From Cocos nucifera (Eukaryota; Streptophyta; Magnoliopsida; Arecales; Arecaceae): a stretch of 64,000 nt of DNA. The stretch spans positions 567,001-631,000 of the forward strand of contig QRFJ01000492.1 of the NCBI GenBank assembly GCA_006176705.1, read 5' to 3'. Position numbers and translations under genes: made by a program. The notes beneath the pieces are model-generated. The model made no database searches. It was not told where the DNA came from and saw only the letters and a list, made by a program, of their open reading frames with translations. This document shows positions 32,880-45,214 of the stretch, piece after piece. The stretch's first letter is position 1. Every line of letters starts with the position of its first letter.

Positions 32880-32935
32880 AAATTATGGCGCAAAGAAGAA
32901 ATTATGGCGCAAAGAAGGAAATTATGGCGCAAATA
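32880..32935 (+). repeat. Three-copy short tandem repeat at the truncated copia1 LTR
   Basis: AAATTATGGCGCAAA recurs three times at about 19-20 bp spacing, ending exactly where copia1 5' LTR homology begins. Confidence 0.85.
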
Positions 32936-34458
32936 GGTTTACCTTAATCCTAATCTGATCGGGGCTCAAGATAGAAGAACTGAATCACACAGGTAGCTGC
33001 ATCAAGAGATTCGCATTCAGCTCTGATGGGTTGCCACCATATACTGCTAGGTGTCACTAGTGGATTTTGGGAGCAATTAGAATGATTTAGATGATCGATC
33101 ATTCTAACTGTTCGAATCAAAAGAGTTCTGATCCATCGAAAGGAGTTTTGATGATGTCGATGATAGAGATCATGACATATCCCATTACCATACAGAACTG
33201 AACCTAACTGGATCACACAAACAAGGGTTTGAATCTGGTGATCATCAATTGAACTGGTCTAGTTCAATTGATCTGAATGAGATTCAATTAGGTTCAAAAA
33301 ATCGTGCTAGCACTTGATTGAGCCTAACGTTCTTCTTTTACTACATAAATTAGTTGTCCTATCTGAGCCAAAAGAGTTTGAACTCAATTAGAGGCCTTCA
33401 TATGGTCTGATTGGAGGTTGTCCAAGTCAGAAAAGGTTATCTTATTTTGTAAGACATTACCTACCATTTTTGGTCACCTGCCATTTCTTGTTCTTTGACT
33501 TTGATCAAAAGTCTACCTTTGACTGGTCAAACATTGACCATTGACACTTTAACTTTTGACCACATGTCATGCACCTATTGGAGAGCTGGTGGGGGCCTGT
33601 CCTCCTACCAAAACCTGGCAAAGAAGAGGGTGCATGCCACCCTAGGTGTGTGCCCAAGTTGGAGGCACCTAGGAGTCCTTGTTGGATAAGGACTCCATCT
33701 CCTTTTTGGATTCCAATTAGAGTTCTCCTAAGAACCAACTTTGACTGATCTTAGGCGCCCTCTAAGGAGAAATCCAAGGGACTCTATTCCCACCAATCAG
33801 ATTTAGATCTGATTTCATAAAGAGTTGTGATTGGTTGGAAAGAAGAGGAGTTGGATCACAGTTAGTCTATAAATAAGACCCTGCGCCCAACTCAGATTGT
33901 GATAGGAGATGATTGAATCACAATTCCCCATGCACCTAGGCTGCCTCTCCCCTCCTTCTCCATGCCAAACCACCTTCTCCCCTTGCTCTCCACGTCCAAA
34001 AGGAGTTTTGGATTTTTGTTGGTGTGATTCAAGCAAGAGAAAGGCGATCAAAAGCTAGAAGGCTGCACTAATGCAAAGGATGACTGCTAATCTTTAAAAG
34101 GAGTTTTGAAGATCCTCCAGATCAAATTCAGATCTGATTTTTGGAGACGTGATAGAGAAAAAAAGGATCTCCAGATTCAGTCTGAGTGAATACTGGTAGA
34201 GGCCAGACGCTTGCATGGCTAGATCCAGAACCTTCCGCTGCAAACAAGATCATCAATAGGGTAATAGGATTACCCAAATCAGGTAAATTAAATTTGATTT
34301 AATTTATCTTTATTTTATTTTATTTATTAAAATAATAAAAATTAGATCTAAAATATTTTAAATCTGATATAGGTTAAAGAAAATTTTTTTTTGAAATATA
34401 TCTCTTGATCTAATCAGATCTGAACGAACATGGATCGGAAAATCAAGATTTTCCTTCA
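32936..34458 (+). repeat. Copia1 5' LTR, truncated at its 5' side
   Basis: It matches about 41066-42589 of the 3' LTR and ends TTTTCCTTCA. The first 770 bp or so are missing. The ORF-like lines here match shadows in the 3' LTR. Confidence 0.88.
33868..33875 (+). promoter_or_regulatory. TATA box of the copia1 5' LTR
   Basis: TATAAATA sits in the context GTCTATAAATAAGACC, conserved in the 3' LTR at 41999-42006 and, inverted, in the solo LTR. It is the likely element promoter. Confidence 0.55.
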
Positions 34459-34460
34459 AC

Positions 34461-34473
34461 TGGTATTAGAGCC
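34461..34473 (+). other. Copia1 primer binding site
   Basis: TGGTATTAGAGCC starts two bases after the LTR end. It matches the tRNA-Met-type site with one mismatch (T for C). Confidence 0.85.
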
Positions 34474-36329
34474 AAGGTTCTAAAAGTGTTTAGATCTGAT
34501 TTTAAATTTATTTTAATTAAAAAATAAATGATTTCAGATGTCACATGAGATGTGATCAGATCTGAAATCAAAAAAAATTAAAATTAAATGATTTGGATCT
34601 AAGATTAGAAGATATGCATGACTAGTTCTAAAATAGAATAGTTCTATAGAATAGTCTTGCATGTTTTTGATTTAATCTGATTAAATCATATTTTAGATCT
34701 ATTTATTTACTATTTTTTGATATTATAATGATTATAATAACATCTAAAAAATAGTAAATAAAAATTATTTAATTTTAAATATCATATGAGATATGATAGA
34801 TGCATGTCTAGACTAGTTGTAGAATAGTTCTACATAATTGTCTAGATTAGAATTTATTTTGATTAGATCAAATTTAAATCTAATTTTTTAGATTATTATG
34901 AGATAATTTAGATCTAAAAATATGCATGATTCGATACATGAGATGTATGCAAAATATGCCATATTTAGATCTGATTTGTATATGAGATATATGATATAGA
35001 TCTAAAACTATTTTGTAGTATTGCATGTTCCTGATTAAGGCGTTCCTCTTGGCCGTCCGGTCATAAGAACGAAGAAGGAATTTAAAGGACCCTCTCTTCC
35101 ATTCGATGGGGTGTTCTTATGATGTGTAGGGGTGCTGCATGTTCGTCCTTAATCAGAAATCCAAAACTTACTTTCTGCAAAACCCTAGATCCTGAAATCC
35201 TAGGATTTATTGTGCATATTTTGTTTATGAACCCTACTTAATTAAAAATTAAGATTATGGAATATCAATTAGGTCTAAAATTGAGAATTTTAGATCTAAG
35301 ACATATTCATAATACTGGGTTCGGGCTTGGGTAGCTCAATTAGGTCTAAGCGGTTGATCAAACCGAATCAAGAGTTGGTTAGATGGGATCAACAATGCTT
35401 AAATTGACCAGCCTAATAGGATTAAGTCTGGGTCAAGATCGAGTCACGATCAAGCAAGACCTAATTAGGCTCAGAGGTTAGAGTCTGGATTGTAGGCTAA
35501 CCCAATTGGTTCTGACTCAATAATTTGGTGTCTAAGGTAAGTTTGGCACATACGACCGACTGATTTTTAATTGGAAGCTACTCGACCTGAATGCATTCTT
35601 GTACGAGTTAATGGCATATTCCTTCCACCGGTCTCACTTACCTGGCCATATCTGTTGACACAGTTCTGATCTGAGGTGGTCAATAATCCGAGCTAACCCA
35701 TGCCACTAGGTTAGTCATAATTGTTATGACTATGACAAGTCTAGTTTAATGAGACCTGAATCAATTCTCCCTAAGAAAAGATTAAGTCTGAGGTCTTCCA
35801 CCATTGTAGATGTGCGGGCCCTTCCCGGGGTTGATTGTTCTCGGCTGGATACAGTGGCTCAGTTGCACCGGGAAGATGCAACCATGTCTATTAGGCATTG
35901 GATGCTATGGGCTGGAGGATGAGTTGGGCTCAATATTTTGGATACGGTGAGAGACTCAATTAGGAACCCAGTCTATGCAAATGGTGGGTCTGACTTAACT
36001 AAGGAGTGGATCAATATTTTGGATACGGTGAGATTCATGAATTAGAGACCAAGTTTGGGTGCACCATGATTAGAGAATCATTGAACAAGAGTTGTTCACT
36101 CATTGGCTAACCCATCACCAATAACTGTTAGGTGAGGTGATGAGTCAGTTGGTGAGACCGCACCACCCACTAGAAATCATTAATCGTGGAGATTTTCGCA
36201 TCTCTACAGAGGGAGTGTAGGGATCCGAGAAAATAGTGGGAGCTAATTTATTTAAAAATAAAATTCTAAATAAATTGGTCAAGTCAAAATTACAGTATCT
36301 AACTAGAATCTTTGACTCTCTATAGGAAA
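34474..36329 (+). other. Copia1 long leader between primer site and gag
   Basis: About 1.86 kb, AT-rich in its first third, without a long ORF. It contains nested inverted repeats at 35031-35156. The part from about 35200 onward is shared with 21187-22330. Its length is unusual, since many copia leaders are a few hundred bases or less. Confidence 0.75.
35031..35156 (+). ncRNA. Nested hairpin candidate in the copia1 leader RNA
   Basis: Two perfect 10-bp inverted repeats are nested: CTGATTAAGG (35031-35040) with CCTTAATCAG (35147-35156), and TCATAAGAAC (35061-35070) with GTTCTTATGA (35113-35122). Inside the second, CGAA...GGAA can pair with TTCC...TTCG. The stretch is less AT-rich than its surroundings. 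It could be a packaging, dimerisation or translation-control element; that role is inference. Confidence 0.5.
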
Positions 36330-37180
36330 ATGTCTGCGTCCAACCCATTGGCACGTATCCTGGACACACATAGACTGACCGACCCAATTATAAAGATTGG
36401 CTCAGGAACTACAAAATATTTTTGGATTCCGAGAAGTTAACCCATGTACTGGACCAGGACCCTCCCACCTTACCAGCCCGTCCATCTATTGAACAGAGAG
36501 CGTCTCTAGAAAAATGGATAGACGAAGATAATAAGGCCAGATATTACATGTTGGGCTCGATGTCTGATGAGCTCCAGCGCCAACATGAAGATATCGGGAC
36601 TGCTCGCCAAATGTTGGCTCACCTGCAGGAGATGTTTGGTGAACAGAGTCGCGCAGCCAAATATCAAGTCACGAAATGACTTTTTAAGGCTAAGATGCGT
36701 GATGGGCAGTCAGTCCAAGATCACTGTCTGACAATGATCAAGGACATGGAAGAGCTTGAGAAGCTCGGTGTGAAGTTAGACTTGGACCTGCAGAATGATA
36801 TTATTCTGCAATCCTTGACTGATGCATATGGGCAATTCATCATGAATTACCACATGCATAAACTTCAAAATTCCTTGGCCGAATTAATGAATATGCTGGT
36901 TCACCGCTGAGCTTTCTATGAAAGGTTCTAAAGGCTCAGTTCTTGCTATGGAACGGACTTCTTCCAAAAGAAAGTCTTATGGAAAGAAAAAAGAAGTCTG
37001 TGAAAAAGCAGAAGGTGGAAGGAACAAAGAAGAAGAAGGCAGAACCGAAGAAAAAGGCCGATGTCAAAGGAAAGTGTTTCCATTGCAACAGCGACGGCCA
37101 TTGGAAGCGGAACTGCCCTACTTACCTGGCCACCCTGAAGAACAAGAAGGAAGGTCCTTCTGGAGGTATGCTCGTTATTG
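36330..37180 (+). pseudogene. gag: Copia1 gag, broken
   Basis: It starts at ATG 36330 (Met-Ser-Ala-Ser-Asn), conserved in the minus copy at 21186. The frame breaks near 36390-36420. Two further pieces, 36422-36679 and 36695-36910, are separated by a TGA at 36677-36679. The zinc knuckle CFHCNSDGHWKRNC (C-x2-C-x4-H-x4-C, intact) is at about 37073-37114. It would form the particle shell and bind RNA; the stops make it nonfunctional as it stands. Confidence 0.85.
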
Positions 37181-38660
37181 AGTCTAACCTTATGGATTTC
37201 TTCTGCATCCAGTTGGGTGCTTGACTCTGGTTCTAGTGCTCATCTGTGCACTTCCATGCAGGGTCTTGAGGATAGCAGGAGGCTGAGGGATGGAGACATG
37301 ATCCTACGCATCGGTAATGGAGCAAGAGTTGCTACAGTAGTCGTGGGAACATACCCTCTTCGATTACCATCTGGTTTAGACTTAGTTTTGAAAGACTGTT
37401 ATTATGTGCCTGCAGCTAGCAGGAATTTGATTTCTGTTTCATGCTTAGCACAAGAAGGCTATGTGATTACCTTCTTTAAGGACCATTGTAACATTCTTTA
37501 TGAAAGAAATAAAATTGCAAATGGTTTTCTTATTAATGGTCTTTATCAGCTACATATTGATGTACCTATTCTAACTATCGAGCAAAACGTGAATGCCAAA
37601 CGACCTAGGGATAGTCCAAACGACAGATATCTATGGCACCTGAGATTAGGTCATATAGCAGAAGATAGGATCAACAAATTGGAGAAAAATGGGCTATTGA
37701 GTCCATTGACTTCCGAGTCATATCCAACTTGTGAATCTTGTCTTCAAGGCAAAATGACCAAACTCCCTTTTGTTGGACATGGGGAGAGGGCCACAGATCT
37801 CCTTGCCCTAGTACATACTGATGTGTGCGGCCCATTTGATGTGCCGGCTAGAGGCAATTTTGTCTACTTCATTACCTTTACCGATGATCTGTCTAGGTAT
37901 GGGTATGTGTATCTTATGAGACACATAAGTCTGAAGCTTTTGAAAAGTTCAAAGAATTCAGACATGAAGTAGAAAAACAAACTGAAAAACCCATTAAGGT
38001 TCTTCGATCAGATCGAGGAGGTGAATACCTTAGCCGGGAATTCCTAGACTATCTCAAGAAAAATGGCATAGTCTCTCAATGGACTCCACCAGGAACACCT
38101 CAACTCAATGGGGTTTCAGAATGGAGAAATCGGACTCTATTGGATATGGTTCGATCCATGATGAGCTTCACAGACCTCCCTGATTTTCTTTGGGGACACT
38201 CATTGTTAACTTCAATTCTATCTACTGAATAGGGTTCCCTCTAAAACCGTTCCTACCACACCGTATGAGATATGGCACGGTAAGAAACCAAGTCTGAGTC
38301 ATCTCAGAATTTGGGGTTGTCCGGCTCATGTCAAAAGACAACAAGCGGACAAGTTAGAGTTTAGGTCCTTTAGAGCTCGATTCATAGGATATCCTAAAGA
38401 GTCATTAGGATACTATTTCTACATTCCAGAAGACCACAATGTGATTGTGAGTCGACATGCCATCTTTCTTGAAAAATAGTTTATTCAAGATAGCGGCATT
38501 GGAAAGCAGATTAAGCTTGATGAGAAAGTCTCACAAGTACAACGAGCTAAGGACCAATTGGAACCAAATCAGGTTGAGCCAATAAGAACACTACCTCCTC
38601 CACCTCGTAGATCGAAAAGAGTTTTCCGTCCCCTGAAAGATACTTAGGTATTATTTCAGA
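37181..38660 (+). pseudogene. pol: Copia1 protease and integrase, broken
   Basis: A 264-residue frame (37178-37972) contains the aspartic protease motif WVLDSGSSAHLC, then GAG-pre-integrase YLWHLRLGH with CESCLQGK, then the start of the integrase core (HTDVCGPFD, first catalytic Asp). A two-base insertion near 37926 shifts the frame. The second Asp (SDRGGEYLS, near 38008-38040) and the Asn-rich motif before the Glu follow in another frame, with further stops near 38229 and 38478. Comparison with the minus copies at 19986 and 58353 supports each break. Confidence 0.85.
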
Positions 38661-38673
38661 GGAAGTAGAGAAA

Positions 38674-40280
38674 ATGTTCCTCGTAGGTAATGGTGCTCAT
38701 GGTGATGATCCCAAAACCTACAACGAGGCGATATCAGATATCGACTCCGAGAAATGGCTAGAGGCAATGCAGTCAGAAATTGACTCGATGCACTCAAACC
38801 AAGTCTGGACCTTGGTAGATCCACCAGAAGGTATAGTACCTATTGGGTGTAAATGGATCTTCAAGAGAAAGATTGGTGCAGATGGAAATGTGGAGACATT
38901 CAAGGCTAGACTAGTGGCAAAAGGTTATAGTCAACGCGAAGGCATTGACTATCAGGATACCTTTTTCCCAGTGGCTATGCTAAAATCCATCCGCACATTG
39001 CTTGCCGTTGCAGCCTATTTCGATTATGAAATATGGCAAATGGACGTGAAAACGGTGTTCTTAAATGGATATCTTGAGGAAGATATCTATATGGAACAGC
39101 CGCTAGGTTTCACATCCAGTGATACTGATCACAAGGTTTGCAAGCTGCAAAGGTCCATATATGGACTTAAGCAAGCATCTCGGAGCTGGAACACTCGTTT
39201 TCAATGATGTGATCAAAACGTTTGGTTTCATCAAAAATGAAGAGGAACCGTGTGTTTTCAAAAAGGTCAGTGGGAGCGCTGTTGTCTTCCTCGTATTGTA
39301 CGTGGATGACATCCTCCTTATTGGGAATGATATTTCCATGATGACAACAGTCAAATTATGGTTGTCCAAGGAATTCTCCATGAAAGACCTAGGTGAAGCA
39401 TCCTTTATTCTAGGAATTAAGGTCTATAGGGATAGACCGAATAGGATGCTAGGACTTTCACAGAAGATGTACATAGAGAAAGTACTAAAGAGGTTTAGTA
39501 TGGAAAAACTCTAAGAGGGGATTAATACCCTTCAGACATGGTATTCATCTTTCCAAGAAGATGTGCCCCAGCACACCTGAGGAAATAGAACGCATGAGCA
39601 AGATCCCTTATGCTTCTGCAATAGGGAGCCTCATGTATGCCATGCTATGTACACGACCTGATATAGCCCATGCTGTGAGTGTCACAAGCAGATATCAGTC
39701 AAATCCAGGTGAAGAACACTAGACTTCTGTGAAATGTATCCTTAAGTACTTAAGAAGAACTAAGGATATGATGTTGGTCTTTGGTAACGGAGAACTCCAA
39801 GTCCAGGGATACACAGACTCGAATTTCATGTCTGATATAGATGATCGAAAGTCGACATCTGGGAGTCTATTTGTGTGCAATGGTGGTGCTGTCAGCTGAA
39901 AGAGTTTCAAGCAAACGGTGATAGCAGATTCCACCATGGAAGTAGAATATATCGCTGCATCAGAAGCTGTGAAGGAAGCATTCTGGTACAAGAAGTTTGC
40001 TGTAGAAATTGGAGTAATGCCATCAGATGCCATTCCTCTATACTGCGACAACAATGGCGCCATAGCCCTTGCTAAGGAGCCAAGGTCTCACCAGAAATCC
40101 AAGCATATTGAGCGGCGATACCACCTCATCCGCGATTACCTCGAGAAGGGTTATGTCGAGGTCAAGAGAGTCAACTCCATAGATAATGTGGCAGACCCAC
40201 TTACAAAGCCGTTGGGCCAGCAGAAGATCGAAGCCCACCTTGAGAAGATGGGACTTAGACTTGTAGCCAATTGGCTTTAG
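38674..40280 (+). pseudogene. pol: Copia1 reverse transcriptase and RNase H, broken
   Basis: The first frame (38674-39207) has the RT N-terminal region with KARLVAKGYSQREGIDYQDTF and WQMDVKTVFLNG. A frameshift near 39200 moves to 39119-39514, which carries the active-site YVDDILL. Another break near 39515 precedes the RNase H part, with TDSNF near 39815-39835, a stop at 39898, and DNNGAIALAKEP in 39918-40280. The final stop is 14 bases before the 3' LTR. The catalytic YVDD is intact, but no single frame spans the enzyme. Confidence 0.87.
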
Positions 40281-40294
40281 GACAAGTGGGAGAT
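40281..40294 (+). other. Copia1 polypurine tract
   Basis: GACAAGTGGGAGAT lies between the pol stop and the TGTTAG start of the 3' LTR. Its complement occurs next to each minus-strand copia1 LTR. Confidence 0.75.
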
Positions 40295-42589
40295 TGTTAG
40301 ATATATGTGCCCTAGAAGCCAGAATTGGCTGACACTTGTAATACACTTCTAGGGGCAAAATTATAATTTTGACTATAATCAATAAAATGGGATTATTTTC
40401 TATCACACATATGTGTATTTAGTGTCTGTGATACATCCTTTGAGTTAATGGTAATGATAATTCATATTTTCAAGAGTTGAAAATTTAAGACATGAATAAT
40501 CATTATTAACTCATAAATTGCTCCCGACCATAGGATCATCACGAGGATGGTGATTGATCCGGAAGGTTGGTGTACAATCGCTTCTCTTTAGTAGATGAGT
40601 CTTGAGTCTACGGTGTGGAGACACCAGAGCGAGAGTACAGGTACTCGTTAGAGAACGAGGGCACTGAGCGTGACCACCTCGAGTAGTCATTAGGGAGTCT
40701 ACCTTCTCGTCAATGACTGACTCGATGCTGCAGTAGTGTGTCTGGTTCTTTGACCTGAGGATGCATCGGCAGTTCACCTTGAGGGTGTTATAGTTTGACT
40801 ACACCATTACTCGGTCTCCTAGCCATATGGAACCCTGAGGTGTATGTTGGCTATAGCATGTTCATTGTAGGAACTGGATTGGCATCAAGATGGAATCTAT
40901 CTACCTCGGTGGTAGAGGAGCAGCCCTATGATAATCATGAGAATCAAGTCCAGAAGCCCATGGCCATGGCAGAGTGAAATAATAGAAAGAGTTTCTATTT
41001 AGATTTTCACATTGGACTCGAATCGAATGATTACATCATATGACAGAGACTAGGGTTTGACGAGTTTACCTTAACCCTAATCTGATCGGGGCTCAAGATA
41101 GAAGAACTTAATCACACAGGTAGCTGCACCAAGAGGTTCGCATTCAGCTCTGATGGGTTGCCACCATATACTGCTAGGTGTCACTGGTGGATTTTGGGAG
41201 CAATTAGAATGATTTAGATGATCGATCATTCTAGCTGTTCGAATCAGAAGAGTTCTGATCCATCGAAAGGAGTTTCGATGATGTCGATGATAGAGATCAT
41301 GACATATCCCATTACCATACAGAACTGAACCTAACTGGGTCACACAAACAAGGGTTTGAATCTGGTGATCATCAATTGAACTGATCTAGTTCAATTGATC
41401 TGAATGAGATTCAATTAGGTTCAAGAAAATCGTGCTAGCACTCGATTGAACCTAACGTTCTTCTTTTACTATCATAAATAAGTTGTCCTGTCTGAGCCAA
41501 AGGAGTTTGTGCTCAATCAGAGGCCTTCATATGGTCTGACTGGAGGTTGTCCAAGTCAGAAAAGGTTGTCTTATTTTGTAAGACATTACCTGCCATTTTT
41601 GGTCACCTGCCATTTCTTGTTCTTTGACTTTGGTCAAAAGTCTACCTTTGACTGGTCAAACGTTGACCATTGACACTTTGACTTTTGACCACATGTCATG
41701 CACCTATTGGAGAGCTGGTGGGGGCCTGTCCCCCTGCCAGAACTTAATAAGAAAGAGGGCGCACGCCACCCTAGGCGTGTGCCCAAGTTGGAGGCACCTA
41801 GGAGTCCTTGTTGGACAAGGACTCCATCTCCTTTTTGGATTCCAATTAGAGTTCTCCCTAAGAACCAACTTTGACTGGTCTTAGGCACCCTCTAAGGAGG
41901 AATCCAGGGGACTCTATTTCCACCAATCAGATTTAGATCTGATTTCACAAAGGGATTGTGATTGGTTGGGAAGAAGAGGAGTTGGATCACAGTTAGTCTA
42001 TAAATAAGACCCTGCGCCCAACTCAGATTGTGATAGAAGATGATTGAATCACAATTCCCCACTCTCCTAGGCTGCCTCTCCCCTCCTTCTCCATGCCAAA
42101 CCACCTTCTCCCCTTGCTCTCCATGTCCAAAAGGAGTTTTGGATTTTTGTTGGTGCAATTCAAGCAAGAGAAAGGCGATCAAAAGCTAGAAGGCTGCACT
42201 GCTGCAAAGGACGACTGCTGATCTTCAAAAGGAGTTTTGAAGATCCTCCAGATCAGATCCAGATCTGATTTTTGGAGATGTGATAGAGAAGAAGAGGATC
42301 TCCAGATCTAGCCCGAGTGGATACCGGTAGAGGCCAGGCGCTTGCGTGGCTAGATCCAGAACCTTTCGCTGCAAACAGGATCATCAATAGGATAATAGGA
42401 TTACCCAAATTAGGTAAATTAAATTTGATTTAATTTATTCTTATTTTATTTTATTTATTAAAATAATAAAAATCAGATCTGAAACATCCCAGATCTGATA
42501 TAGGTCAAAGAAAAAAAATTTTTGAAATATATCTCTTGATCTGATTAGATCTGAACGAACCTGAATCGGAAAATCAGGATTTTCCTTCA
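40295..42589 (+). repeat. Copia1 3' LTR (complete, 2295 bp)
   Basis: It starts TGTTAGATATATG and ends TTTTCCTTCA. It is the reference for the other copies: 28136-30410 (2275 bp), 53841-56159 (2319 bp) and the split copy at 60107-63687. The ORF-like lines in it are shared by the other LTRs and are not genes. Confidence 0.92.
41999..42006 (+). promoter_or_regulatory. TATA box of the copia1 3' LTR
   Basis: TATAAATA at the same LTR position as in the 5' LTR. In a 3' LTR it could read out into the flanking sequence, here repeats rather than genes. Confidence 0.5.
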
Positions 42590-43639
42590 TAGAGTACTAC
42601 TTTGATCATGTTCAGTTCAGATGTACTCCTACATCATATCTGGATGCCATACCAGTGTCTCCATACCACTTAGTTACGAGGATAACTAATGTATATGGCA
42701 TACAGCGACCTACATCCGATAAGTTATTATCCTTATTAATAACTTATCATTTGATCGTGAACTATTTAAGAACCATCCGATAAATTTTTCTTTATCGATT
42801 GAGTGTGGTTCTAAGAACTTCATTATAATATAAAAATTTATTTAAGAAAGATAGAACTTCTATGATGAATATACTAAATAATAATTATTATTTGATAATT
42901 CATTTACCAATTTCAATCATCTATAACTTAGATAATTGACTTTAGGATATATTTTCCAATAGCTTGATGGGATCTGACTCATCCTCTTGACCTAGTCTTT
43001 GCAGGGTGCCGGACCATCTCATCCCTCCACCCATGCCGATACCTCTAGCAGGAGCCATGGTAGGCGTGGTGTTAGTCAAGCTCGTGGTTGGGTACCTGAC
43101 CATCCTCATCCTATTTCTAATTTCTCTGATGACTGACTCTTTCGGTGGATCTAGCCATCTTCTTTATTAGATCTAGTATAGTCAGTCTTATGTATTTAGG
43201 ATCTAGCTTATGGTCTTATTCTTTTCTGGTTGATTATCTCATGGATGGTTGTATTTTTTGGTTATCCATGACTTTTGTATGTATTGATGGCCCATCACTT
43301 ATGACTCACTACTTTAGTTATCCATAACTTTAGCATTTTGGCATTATATTCTGACTTCTTGTAATTTCACTTTTTATGACTCTTATTATATATTGGATAT
43401 ATATATAGACCTTAATTTTTATGAATGTTGTTTGGATCGATTCTTATGAATGGTCTCAATTAAAATGTTATGATTTCTATTATAGTATGCTATGAGTAAT
43501 GTCTTGTATGTGAGAAAATTAAAATGTTCTATATGATTGCTGTATGCTTTTTTGTTATAAACTCTTATTTCAGCAGTAAAATATAAGAAATAAAGTGAGG
43601 GAGAGCCTTTTTCATTTTCTTTAAAAATCTCTTAAGATC
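42590..43639. other. Unclassified repeat-like sequence
   Basis: 42590-42960 reads like a retrotransposon LTR end (phrases such as CAGTGTCTCCATACCACTTAG and a terminal TTTTCCAATAG), but I cannot define its limits. 42961-43300 is less AT-rich and might derive from an element's coding region. The ORF at 43145-43327 has no recognisable motif. No gene can be supported. Confidence 0.35.
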
Positions 43640-45214
43640 ATAATTGATGATGTCAAAAAGGAAGAGTAAAGAAATAGAAGACAATAAGCAAAATTGTCAA
43701 TGAAAATAAGTAATTTGAAAATTTTTATAAGCAATTTTCTACAATTCTCAAGTAATTTACAATTTTTATAAGCAATTTTCAAACTACTCTTGTTGCAATT
43801 ATTCAAATGCTTACTTATAAGCAATCTTCAAACTACTTTTGATGGAATATTATTCAAATAATTGGTTATAATTTTTAAGTGGCGTATCTTTATAAATTTA
43901 AAATTCTTAATCAATGCTTCATATATATTATATTTTTGCTTATACTTATGTATTTTATTACCATCAAAAAGAAAAAGATTATTTCTCCAAGAATTAATTT
44001 TGATGATTATAAAATATTTGAGGGGATACTAATAACTTTAGCTTAGAAAAAGATCAATTATGTATTTCAGATTTAATAAGAAATTTTAAGTTTATTAAAG
44101 AAAGATGAAGAGAGACAAAATTATAATTTCATAAAGTTAGAGATTATGAAAATTTATCTTGAAAGTATCAAGAGTAAGTATAGAAGATTTCTGATCTTTT
44201 GAAAGTAGTCCCATGATTTTTGGATACCTAAATTGAAAGAAAAACATGTTTGAAGAAAAGGATCAATTCCTGCCAAAAGGGGCTGAATGGCATGCTATTT
44301 TTGATTGGCACACTTAAAGAGGACAATCCTGATATCGACCTCTACTATTTTGCAAATCAAAAATATAGAATATTACATTTTCTATTCTATGCCATAGAGG
44401 TCAATCCTAGAGGTCGCCCCCTATGCTAGGGGACGACCCCTAGGGTCGACCCCTATGACGAAAAACTCTATAATGACTAGTTTTTCAGTCTATTTTGACT
44501 ATATTTAATGCACATTTAAGGAACTCCAATAGCTACAAACTTGCCCAGTTTACTCTTCAGCACCTATTGAAGATATAAAGACTTTCAAAAGGAGAGAATA
44601 CACAAGAGAAATCAAGCATTCATTTCAAGTTCACGAACCCTCAAGAGCTTATTCAAGTCTTCAACCATCTTGAGAAAAATTGGAAAAGCTTCTTTCTTAG
44701 TTGGGTAAAGTATTTTTAACATTTTATTTGCTTATTAAAAGGGCTAACATTATTTCATTATTGTCAAAACTCATACTCTTTGATTTAAGTTTTGGGGATT
44801 CCAAAACTTAAGAAGAGTTATCCAAATCTTGAATCGGATTATATAGGATTGGTTTGTACTTAGAAAATAAGTATTCTAGCTTGAAATAGCTAGGGTGAGA
44901 GGGTTTTGACGTTGTATTCAATTTGAATATAAATAGTGGATTGAAATTTTCAAATAGGAGCTTAGAGAGTGGATGTAGGTGCAAGGTTGGCATTAAACCA
45001 CTATAAATCTTGTTGTTTGTGGTGTACTTATTTGCTTCTATCTTCATCTCCTTATTTTTTTATTTTTTTATTACTTACTTCTTCACTTCAGTTAAATCAC
45101 CCACTACATATCACTTATTTATCATCATATAATTTTTATAGTTGTCAATTAATTTTAAAATTTTAAAAATTTAATTCACATCTCTTCTCTTAAGGATTGT
45201 ATAGTTGGGCAACA
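43640..45214 (+). repeat. Copia2 3' end and LTR, plus strand (internal region missing)
   Basis: TTGATGATGTCAAAAAGGAAGAG at its left resembles the sequence and polypurine tract often found just before such LTRs. The LTR itself (start uncertain, about 43980) shares GTGGATGTAGGTGC and GAATTAATTTTGATGAT with 51809-53074. It ends GGGCAACA at 45207-45214. No primer site follows, so this is a 3' or solo LTR. It ends directly against the F-box pseudogene. Confidence 0.65.

Larger units (their letters stand above)
32936..42589 (+). mobile_element. Ty1/copia LTR retrotransposon, copia1 plus-strand copy (5' LTR truncated, ORFs broken)
   Basis: From left to right: 5' LTR lacking about its first 770 bp, tRNA-Met-type primer site, a leader of about 1.86 kb, gag, protease, integrase, RT, RNase H, polypurine tract and a complete 2295-bp 3' LTR. 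Integrase before RT defines Ty1/copia. Stops and frameshifts interrupt gag, integrase and RT. It is the most complete copia1 in the window, and it served as reference for the other copies. No target duplication can be tested because the left end is missing. Confidence 0.9.

Noticed and set aside
32880..32935. Possible CRISPR-like repeat array
   Set aside because: There are only three units of 19-20 bp without unique spacers, in a plant repeat context. It is a simple tandem repeat.
32936..42589. Copia1 as an active element
   Set aside because: The 5' LTR lacks about 770 bp, and stops or frameshifts occur in gag, integrase, RT and RNase H.
42961..43330. Possible host gene around a less AT-rich stretch
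   Set aside because: No frame longer than about 60 residues, no splice pattern I could defend, and no recognisable motif.
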